The notes under the pieces are model-generated. The model made no database searches, was not told the origin of the DNA, and was given only the letters and a program-made list of their open reading frames with translations. DNA of 64,000 nt. Origin: JABMNT01 sp048262655 (lineage in GTDB: Bacteria > Pseudomonadota > Alphaproteobacteria > Rhodospirillales > Casp-alpha2). The stretch's first letter is position 1, and the number at the start of each line of letters is the position of its first letter. Positions 58,384 to 64,000 of the stretch are shown here, one piece after another. Made by a program: the position numbers and the translations under genes. The stretch is from the NCBI GenBank assembly GCA_048262655.1, contig JBLXEY010000002.1:760855-824854 (forward strand), given 5' to 3'.

Positions 58384-58584
58384 TTAGGACGCTGCCTGGG
58401 CACTACGTGCACCCAGAACCGTCTTTATGCGCGCAATATCACGTCGAACCTGACGGACCTGCGCTGTGTTTTCCAATTGACCACTGGCCGCACGAAACCT
58501 CATATTGAAAGCTTCCTTACGGAGATCCAAAAGCTGCTCCTTGAGCTCGTCATCACTCTTGGCGTGTACTTCTTCCGCTTTCAT
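58384..58584 (-). CDS. rpmC: Large subunit ribosomal protein L29
   Basis: 66 residues from ATG 58584: KAEEVHAKSDDELKEQLLDLRKEAFNMRFRAASGQLENTAQVRQVRRDIARIKTVL. An in-frame upstream ATG (58602) would overlap rplP. 4 bases after rplP. Confidence 0.96.
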   Translation of the reverse strand: MKAEEVHAKSDDELKEQLLDLRKEAFNMRFRAASGQLENTAQVRQVRRDIARIKTVLGARSAQAAS

Positions 58585-58588
58585 CGCC

Positions 58589-59008
58589 TTAACCCTCTTC
58601 ACCCATACGGGTTACAAACTTGGTGCGTACTGGCAATTTCGCCGCGGCCAATTCAAAGGCACGCTTGGCGACATCCAGAGGAACACCGTCTAATTCAAAC
58701 ATAATCCGGCCAGGCTTGACGCGGGCTGCCCAATATTCTGGCGTCCCTTTACCCTTACCCTGCCGAACTTCAGCTGGCTTTTGGGACACAGGCACGTCTG
58801 GGAAAATTCGGATCCAGACTTTACCAGCACGTTTCATATGACGTGTCATCGCCCGACGAGCCGCCTCAATCTGGCGCGCTGTCACACGGTCAGGCGTCAT
58901 TGCCTTCAACCCATAGGAACCAAAGTTCAGCGTATAGCCTCCCTTTGCTTTTCCGTGAATCCGCCCCTTATGGGCCTTCCGGAATTTTGTACGTTTAGGA
59001 CTCAACAT
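58589..59008 (-). CDS. rplP: Large subunit ribosomal protein L16
   Basis: 139 residues: MLSPKRTKFRKAHKGRIHGKAKGG, ARQIEAARRAMTRHMKRAGKVWIRIFPDVPVSQKPAEVRQGKGKGTPEYWAARVKPGRIMFEL. 30 bases after rpsC. Confidence 0.97.
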   Translation of the reverse strand: MLSPKRTKFRKAHKGRIHGKAKGGYTLNFGSYGLKAMTPDRVTARQIEAARRAMTRHMKRAGKVWIRIFPDVPVSQKPAEVRQGKGKGTPEYWAARVKPGRIMFELDGVPLDVAKRAFELAAAKLPVRTKFVTRMGEEG

Positions 59009-59038
59009 CTTGTTATTTCCTTATCCTGCAAGCCACAC

Positions 59039-59716
59039 TTAACGTGCAGGCTGTTGATCTGTCGCGAGTTTGTCGAGCGCCATTGGATCGTGATCCATGA
59101 TGTCGCCTTTATAAATCCAGACTTTTACGCCAGTGGCGCCATAAGTCGTGAATGCAGTTGCCTCGCCATAATCAATGTTCGCGCGCAATGTGTGCAAAGG
59201 AACCCGTCCTTCCCGATACCACTGCGTACGGGCGATTTCAGCACCACCCAAACGGCCTGCACAGTTGATACGAATACCACCAGCACCCATCCGAATAGCC
59301 GACTGCACAGAACGCTTCATTGCGCGGCGGATCGAAACACGACGCTCGAGCTGTTGAGCAATATTCTCAGCGACCAGTTGACCATCAACTTCCGGCTTAC
59401 GAACTTCCACAATGTTCAGGTGCACTTCAGAACCCGTCATTTTAGAAATTTCGCTGCGTAATTTTTCGATGTCCGCACCTTTTTTACCAATCACCACCCC
59501 AGGACGGGCTGTATGAATGGTTACACGTGCTTTCTTGGCAGGGCGTTCGATCAGAACTTTGGACACACCAGCCTGGACCAGCTTTTTATGCAAGAACTCA
59601 CGAATTTTAAGATCTTCGTGCAACAGCTTTGCATAGTCCCCATCGGCAAACCACCGAGAGTCCCAGGTCCGGTTGATACCGAGACGCAGGCTGATTGGAT
59701 TTACTTTCTGACCCAT
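59039..59716 (-). CDS. rpsC: Small subunit ribosomal protein S3
   Basis: 225 residues: MGQKVNPISLRLGINRTWDSRWFADGDYAKLLHED, KH-domain VTIHTARPGVVIGKKGADIEKLR, and GAGGIRINCAGRLGGAEIARTQWYREGRVPLHTLRANIDYG. Its ATG shares one base with the rplV stop. Confidence 0.97.
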   Translation of the reverse strand: MGQKVNPISLRLGINRTWDSRWFADGDYAKLLHEDLKIREFLHKKLVQAGVSKVLIERPAKKARVTIHTARPGVVIGKKGADIEKLRSEISKMTGSEVHLNIVEVRKPEVDGQLVAENIAQQLERRVSIRRAMKRSVQSAIRMGAGGIRINCAGRLGGAEIARTQWYREGRVPLHTLRANIDYGEATAFTTYGATGVKVWIYKGDIMDHDPMALDKLATDQQPAR

Positions 59717-60096
59717 TAGACAGTTTCCTCACGTTCGCGAACGACAACACGCAGGTTGCTGAACGGCTTCAAAATTTTACCTGTGCGACCACGTGCACGG
59801 GCACGCCAGCGCTTCATGGTGATATCCTTACCAACAGAAGCTTCAGCGACGAACAAACGGTCAACGTCCAACTGATGGTTATTCTCTGCATTGGCAATCG
59901 CGCTTTCGAGTACCTTCTTCACATCGACCGCAATACGACGATGTGAAAATGCCAATGCGGCCAACGCACTCTCGCAGTCCTTACCACGTATTGACGCAGC
60001 AACAAGATTAAGTTTCTGCGGGCTAGTACGAAGGTGTTTGGTTGTTGCCAATGCTTCGTTATCGGCAAGTTTGCGCTCTGATGCTTTCTTACCCAT
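59716..60096 (-). CDS. rplV: Large subunit ribosomal protein L22
   Basis: 126 residues: KHLRTSPQKLNLVAASIRGKDCESALAALAFSHRRIAVDVKKVLESAIANAENNHQLDVDRLFVAEASVGKDITMKRWRARARGRTGKI, diagnostic of L22. Two bases after rpsS. Confidence 0.97.
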   Translation of the reverse strand: MGKKASERKLADNEALATTKHLRTSPQKLNLVAASIRGKDCESALAALAFSHRRIAVDVKKVLESAIANAENNHQLDVDRLFVAEASVGKDITMKRWRARARGRTGKILKPFSNLRVVVREREETV

Positions 60097-60098
60097 GA

Positions 60099-60377
60099 TT
60101 AACCCCTCTTCGCTTTCTTGTCAGCCGTATGGCCGAGATAGGTGCGAGATGGTGAAAACTCACCAAGTTTATGACCAATCATGTCCTCTGTTACGAGAAC
60201 GGGAATGAATTTTTTGCCGTTGTAGACGCCAAACGTAAGCCCAACGAATTGTGGCAATACAGTTGAACGACGCGACCAGGTCTTGATTACAGTGTTACGA
60301 CCGGAAGCGCGTGTGTCTTCTGCTTTTTTAAGTAGGTAACCGTCAACAAACGGACCTTTCCAAACGGAACGAGGCAC
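60099..60377 (-). CDS. rpsS: Small subunit ribosomal protein S19
   Basis: 92 residues: PRSVWKGPFVDGYLLKKAEDTRASGRNTVIKTWSRRSTVLPQFVGLTFGVYNGKKFIPVLVTEDMIGHKLGEFSPSRTY. 12 bases after rplB. Confidence 0.97.
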   Translation of the reverse strand: MPRSVWKGPFVDGYLLKKAEDTRASGRNTVIKTWSRRSTVLPQFVGLTFGVYNGKKFIPVLVTEDMIGHKLGEFSPSRTYLGHTADKKAKRG

Positions 60378-60389
60378 AGATGCTCTCCT

Positions 60390-61220
60390 TTATTTCTTAG
60401 CGTGACGACGGCGCATAATGAGCCTGTCAGTCTTTTTGTTGGAACGGGTCCGCTTACCTTTTGTGGGCTTACCCCACGGAGATACCGGATGACGACCGCC
60501 TGAGGTCCGGCCTTCACCACCACCATGCGGGTGATCGATCGGGTTCATGGCTACACCACGAACAGCTGGACGCTTACCCAACCAGCGCTTACGGCCGGCT
60601 TTACCAAGCTTCACGTTTTGCTGATCCGGGTTAGAGACAGCTCCAACAGTGGCCATGCACTCTGCACGGATCAAACGAAGCTCACCAGAGCTTAACCGCA
60701 GCTGTGCATATCCCTGGTCCTTACCAATTATCTGCGCATAGGTTCCGGCAGAACGGGCAATCTGACCGCCCTTACCAACCTTCATCTCAACATTGTGGAT
60801 GATCGTACCGACTGGAATACTCTGCATCGGCATCGCATTCCCTGGCTTAATATCGACAGCCTTACCGGAAATGATCTTATCCCCAGCACGAATACGCTGT
60901 GGTGCCAGAATATAAGCGACTTCATCATCTGGATAACGAACCAACGCAATGAACGCTGTCCGATTAGGATCGTACTCAAGACGCTCAACGGTGCCCTCAA
61001 CATCAAACTTCGTGCGTTTGAAGTCGATGACGCGATAGCGCTGCTTATGCCCGCCGCCACGACGGCGTGCAGTGATCCGACCTCTGTTATTACGGCCACC
61101 TTTGGAATGGAGCCCCTCAGTCAAGCTCTTTTCAGGCTTGCCTTTCCACAAATCCGAGCGATCTACGAGGACTAAACCCCGTTGGCCCGGCGTGTTCGGT
61201 TTGAACTTTTTTAATGCCAT
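60390..61220 (-). CDS. rplB: Large subunit ribosomal protein L2
   Basis: 276 residues: ALKKFKPNTPGQRGLVLVDRSDLWKGKPEKSL, KGGRNNRGRITARRRGGGHKQRYRVIDFKR, and RGVAMNPIDHPHGGGEGRTSGGRHPVSPWGKPTKGKRTR with the peptidyl-transferase-proximal HPHGGGEG. 16 bases after rplW. Confidence 0.97.
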   Translation of the reverse strand: MALKKFKPNTPGQRGLVLVDRSDLWKGKPEKSLTEGLHSKGGRNNRGRITARRRGGGHKQRYRVIDFKRTKFDVEGTVERLEYDPNRTAFIALVRYPDDEVAYILAPQRIRAGDKIISGKAVDIKPGNAMPMQSIPVGTIIHNVEMKVGKGGQIARSAGTYAQIIGKDQGYAQLRLSSGELRLIRAECMATVGAVSNPDQQNVKLGKAGRKRWLGKRPAVRGVAMNPIDHPHGGGEGRTSGGRHPVSPWGKPTKGKRTRSNKKTDRLIMRRRHAKK

Positions 61221-61236
61221 GCGAACGTGTCCTCTA

Positions 61237-61563
61237 CTAAATGCCGGTGGTCACATCGATTGATTGGCCCTCGGCCAATGTCACGACTGCTTTTTTGGTT
61301 TCAATCCGCTGCCCAAGCTTGCCCCGAAAACGCTTAACCTTACCTGTCGTGCGAAGCGTATTTACGGCATTCACTTTCACTTTGAAAAGCTCTTCAACAG
61401 CGTGTTTGATTTCGAACTTGTTTGATTCCACTGGCACACGAAAGGTCACCTGGTTGAATTCAGACAGCAACGTTGCCTTCTCTGTAATAACCGGACGACG
61501 AATCAATTCATACATCCGCTCTTTACTTGGCTTTTTGTCGCGAAGGGCTGCATATTTGCTCAT
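61237..61563 (-). CDS. rplW: Large subunit ribosomal protein L23
   Basis: 108 residues. MYELIRRPVITEKATLLSEFNQVTFRVPVESNKFEIKHAVEELFKVKVNAVNTLRTTGKVKRFRG is the family core, after a 16-residue N-extension. Overlaps the rplD stop by four bases. Confidence 0.96.
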   Translation of the reverse strand: MSKYAALRDKKPSKERMYELIRRPVITEKATLLSEFNQVTFRVPVESNKFEIKHAVEELFKVKVNAVNTLRTTGKVKRFRGKLGQRIETKKAVVTLAEGQSIDVTTGI

Positions 61564-62180
61564 TTCAGGCGCTCCACTAACTTTTCAACCGCATCCTTGG
61601 TCAATACCAATGTATCCCGACGCAGAATGTCATAAACATTGGCACCAGCTGTCGGAAGCACGTCTAATCCAATGATGTTACGTGCTGCCAGTGCGAAGTT
61701 CTTGTCTACTTCCGCACCATCGATTACCAGCGCACGCCCCCAACCCAATCCGGAAACCTGCTTGGATAGATCAGCCGTTTTCGGTGTTTTGGATTTTGCA
61801 TCTTCGATGACGACCAATTTGCCTTCAGCCTGCTTGGAAGACAAAGCCGTCTTCAGTGCAAGGCGCCGAACTTTTTTGGTCAGATTGTGAGAGTGATCCC
61901 GAACAACAGGTCCGAACACCTGACCACCACCGCGCATTTGAGGAGCACGAAGCGTACCTTGACGAGCACGCCCGCCACCTTTCTGCGCGAAAGGCTTACC
62001 CTTACGTCCACTGACTTCGGAACGTCCTTTAACTTTGTGATCGCCGGAGCGGCGTTTCGCCAACTGCCAGTTTACCGCCCGCGCCAATAGATCGCCGCGA
62101 ACCTCGAGTCCAAAGACACTGTCGTCCAACTCGATGGTTCCCGCTTTCTTATTGGCCAGACTGATTACGTCACATTTCAT
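61560..62180 (-). CDS. rplD: Large subunit ribosomal protein L4
   Basis: 206 residues: VFGLEVRGDLLARAVNWQLAKRRSGDHKVKGRSEVSGRKGKPFAQKGGGRARQGTLRAPQMRGGGQVFGPVVRDHSHNLTKKVRRLALKTALSS. Nothing in the leader recalls the gammaproteobacterial L4 autoregulation. 6 bases after rplC. Confidence 0.97.
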   Translation of the reverse strand: MKCDVISLANKKAGTIELDDSVFGLEVRGDLLARAVNWQLAKRRSGDHKVKGRSEVSGRKGKPFAQKGGGRARQGTLRAPQMRGGGQVFGPVVRDHSHNLTKKVRRLALKTALSSKQAEGKLVVIEDAKSKTPKTADLSKQVSGLGWGRALVIDGAEVDKNFALAARNIIGLDVLPTAGANVYDILRRDTLVLTKDAVEKLVERLK

Positions 62181-62186
62181 GGCCGA

Positions 62187-63017
62187 TTATTCCTTTTTTT
62201 CTTCTACGTCTTCAGCAGGCGCGTCCGTCACCGGCGCCTCTGCTGAAGCTTCTGCAGCTGGAGAAGCTTCTACAACTTCTTCCGTAGCAGCTTCTACGAC
62301 TTCTTCTGCGGGTGCCGCCTCTTCAGGAGCATCTGCCGCTTCAGCAACTTTCAATCCAGCTGGGAAAGGAATACCCTCACTTGCAGCTTTCTTGATCGCA
62401 TCCGTAATCCGAACGTATCCGCCCTTGGAACCCGGGACTGCACCCTTCACCAAAATCAAACCACGTGCTTCATCGGTGCTAACCACTTCCAGGTTTTGCG
62501 TTGTCACACGCACCGCGCCCATATGTCCGGCCATCTTCTTTCCTTTGAAGACACGACCAGGATCTTGGCACTGACCCGTTGAACCCAACGAACGGTGGCT
62601 AATGGACACACCGTGCGAGGCACGCAAGCCACCGAATCCATGGCGCTTCATACCACCGGCAAAACCTTTACCAATACTTGTGCCACAACAATCAACATAC
62701 TGACCGTCGACAAAATGCTTAACTGAGAACTCGGCGCCAACATCAACAAAGTTGTCGTCGGAGATCCGAAACTCAACCAAGCGCTGCTTTGGCTCAACCT
62801 TTGATTTCGCATAGTGTCCGCGCATCGCCTTAGATACGTTCTTAACTTTTGCCTTACCAAAACCAACTTGAAGGGCGTTATAACCATCTTTTTCGTTTGT
62901 TTTGTGAGCAACAACACGCAAATCATCAATTTGCAAAACCGTTACTGGAACATTCTCGCCCTTCTCACGAAAGACGCGGGTCATGCCAACTTTACGGGCA
63001 AGTAATCCGGTACGCAT
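62187..63017 (-). CDS. rplC: Large subunit ribosomal protein L3, with acidic Ala-rich tail
   Basis: 276 residues from ATG 63017. MRTGLLARKVGMTRVFREKG, GKGFAGGMKRHGFGGLRASHGVSISHRSLGSTGQCQDPGRVFKGKKMAGHMG are the L3 core. After residue ~222 comes an Ala/Glu-rich extension of ~55 residues (APEEAAPAEEVVEAATEEVV and further), beyond the usual ~210-residue length. An in-frame start 12 residues upstream is not family-like. 10 bases after rpsJ. Confidence 0.96.
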   Translation of the reverse strand: MRTGLLARKVGMTRVFREKGENVPVTVLQIDDLRVVAHKTNEKDGYNALQVGFGKAKVKNVSKAMRGHYAKSKVEPKQRLVEFRISDDNFVDVGAEFSVKHFVDGQYVDCCGTSIGKGFAGGMKRHGFGGLRASHGVSISHRSLGSTGQCQDPGRVFKGKKMAGHMGAVRVTTQNLEVVSTDEARGLILVKGAVPGSKGGYVRITDAIKKAASEGIPFPAGLKVAEAADAPEEAAPAEEVVEAATEEVVEASPAAEASAEAPVTDAPAEDVEEKKE

Positions 63018-63027
63018 TTCAGGTCCC

Positions 63028-63336
63028 CTACAGCTTGATTTCGACATCAACACCAGCAGCCAGGTCGAGCTTCATCAAAGCATCAACCGTCTGAGGTGTT
63101 GGATCGACAATATCGAGCACCCGCTTGTGGGTGCGGATTTCGAACTGCTCTCGTGATTTCTTGTTCACGTGAGGAGAACGAAGAACAGTAAACTTTTCGA
63201 TACGTGTTGGGAGTGGGATCGGTCCACGCACTGTCGCACCTGTGCGCTGTGCTGTGTTTACGATCTCACCAGCAGATTGATCAAGCACGCGGTGATCAAA
63301 TGCCTTTAACCGGATACGTATATTTTGTTGTTCCAT
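63028..63336 (-). CDS. rpsJ: Small subunit ribosomal protein S10 (NusE)
   Basis: 102 residues: NIRIRLKAFDHRVLDQSAGEIVNTAQRTGATVRGPIPLPTRIEKFTVLRSPHVNKKSREQFEIRTHKRVLDIVDPTPQTVDALMKLDLAAGVDVEIKL. Also acts with NusB in antitermination. First gene of the S10 operon; a hairpin separates it from tuf. Confidence 0.98.
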   Translation of the reverse strand: MEQQNIRIRLKAFDHRVLDQSAGEIVNTAQRTGATVRGPIPLPTRIEKFTVLRSPHVNKKSREQFEIRTHKRVLDIVDPTPQTVDALMKLDLAAGVDVEIKL

Positions 63337-63366
63337 GGCTTACGCCCTAACTTTCAAAACTAAAGA

Positions 63367-63387
63367 GCCGCCCCAAAATGGGGCGGC
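63367..63387 (-). terminator. Hairpin between tuf and rpsJ (terminator or attenuator)
   Basis: GCCGCCCC (63367-63374) and GGGGCGGC (63380-63387) form a perfect, GC-rich 8-bp stem with a five-base loop, just beyond the tuf stop. On the minus strand TCTTTAGTTTTG follows. It should end or reduce the tuf transcript before the S10 operon, with rpsJ reached by readthrough or a promoter close by. Confidence 0.75.
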
Positions 63388-63402
63388 CATAAAATTCAAA
63401 CC

Positions 63403-64000
63403 CTACTCGATGACAGTTGCGACGACGCCAGCACCAACGGTACGGCCACCTTCGCGGATTGCAAAACGAAGACCTTCGTCCATGGCAATCGGTGCAATCA
63501 AGCTGACTTCCATCGCAATGTTATCACCCGGCATCACCATCTCGGTGCCCGCTGGCAATTCAATCGTTCCTGTTACATCCGTTGTACGGAAGTAGAACTG
63601 CGGACGATAGTTAGAGAAGAACGGCGTGTGACGGCCACCCTCGTCTTTCGTCAGAATGTAGCACTCGCACTTGAACTTCGTGTGCGGTGTGATCGAACCG
63701 GGCTGAGCCAAAACCTGGCCGCGCTCAACTTCCTCACGCTTCGTACCACGAAGCAGAACACCAACGTTATCACCAGCTTCACCAGAATCCAGAAGCTTGC
63801 GGAACATCTCAACACCTGTGCAGGTCGTCTTCTGCGTGTCCTTAATGCCGACGATCTCAATCTCTTCGCCAACCTTAACAATGCCGCGCTCAACACGACC
63901 CGTAACAACCGTACCACGACCGGAAATCGAGAACACATCCTCAATCGGCATCAAGAACGGAAGATCAACAGCACGCTCGGGCTGCGGAATGTAATCATCA
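63403..64000 (-). CDS. tuf: Elongation factor Tu (5' end beyond the window)
   Basis: The last ~199 codons of EF-Tu, from DDYIPQPERAVDLPFLMPIEDVFSISGRGTVVTGRVERG (domain 2 start) to GLRFAIREGGRTVGAGVVATVIE (domain 3 end) and TAG at 63403. The G domain lies outside the window. GTVVTGRVERGIVKVGEEIEIVG and DNVGVLLRGTKREEVERGQVLA are characteristic. Delivers aminoacyl-tRNA to the ribosome. Placement just before rpsJ is the common bacterial str-S10 order; fusA is presumably upstream. Confidence 0.97.
   Translation of the reverse strand, partial: DDYIPQPERAVDLPFLMPIEDVFSISGRGTVVTGRVERGIVKVGEEIEIVGIKDTQKTTCTGVEMFRKLLDSGEAGDNVGVLLRGTKREEVERGQVLAQPGSITPHTKFKCECYILTKDEGGRHTPFFSNYRPQFYFRTTDVTGTIELPAGTEMVMPGDNIAMEVSLIAPIAMDEGLRFAIREGGRTVGAGVVATVIE

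Noticed and set aside
1..64000. CRISPR arrays, insertion sequences, prophage or other mobile elements
   Set aside because: No regular spaced repeats, transposase, integrase or phage genes were seen on either strand.

Overview
The window looks like chromosomal DNA of a free-living, aerobic or facultatively aerobic alphaproteobacterium of roughly 50% GC. The evidence is a C4-type 5-aminolevulinate synthase (HemA), an ATP12-family F1 chaperone, a DUF1489 gene, alphaproteobacterial PyrE and S14, and complete leucine and propionyl-CoA catabolic carboxylases. The proteins suggest a Rhodospirillales- or Sneathiella-like heterotroph, but genus cannot be fixed from this sequence alone. I saw no insertion sequence, prophage, CRISPR array or plasmid gene. 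Most of the window is conserved or metabolic, with a few accessory modules.

Layout. Bases 1-6091 (+): the tail of an EAL phosphodiesterase, pyrE, a TerB-like gene, then a tightly coupled operon of family 5 substrate-binding protein, two permeases and a Bax-like glucosaminidase, with no ATPase gene. A peroxiredoxin-like gene (-) follows. Bases 7167-10402 (+): a class III aminotransferase, hemA and a winged-helix protein. Bases 10444-14773 (-): a globin and a PAS protein in one coupled operon behind an FNR-type promoter, then a chemoreceptor and an Hpt protein. Bases 14936-28848 (-): a large leucine/isovalerate operon headed by ivd, ending in mccB, liuC, mccA, mvaB and DUF1489. It is preceded by a MerR-type regulator and an aspartate dehydrogenase-like gene. 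A near-ideal promoter with an embedded repeat operator lies just before ivd.

Bases 28901-33390: mgtE (-), a Sel1-repeat protein, a small membrane protein and an alpha/beta hydrolase (+), tRNA-Leu(GAG) (-) sharing a bidirectional terminator with the hydrolase, and lipB (+). A decayed napC/nirT tetraheme cytochrome remnant lies next to a LysE exporter. Bases 34474-38337 (-): propionyl-CoA carboxylase pccB, a 2TM protein, and pccA. Bases 38549-49043: a REC-only response regulator (+), then on the minus strand ATP12, AsmA, HAD phosphatase, a histidine kinase/response regulator pair, rluC, crcB, rarA and a DegQ-type protease.

Bases 49155-64000 (-): the S10-spc-alpha ribosomal superoperon, from tuf (cut by the window edge) through rpsJ, secY and adk to rpoA and rplQ, closed by a clear terminator. 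Leucine breakdown (Ivd, MccAB, LiuC, HMG-CoA lyase, thiolase) gives acetyl-CoA and acetoacetate. PccAB handles the propionyl-CoA from isoleucine, valine and odd-chain acids. The most unusual points are the missing ATG of mccA (ATT start or A_AAA_AAC slippage), the O2-linked PAS/globin operon with a class II FNR promoter, the repeat operator of the leucine operon, the ABC-permease/glucosaminidase operon, and the napC fossil.
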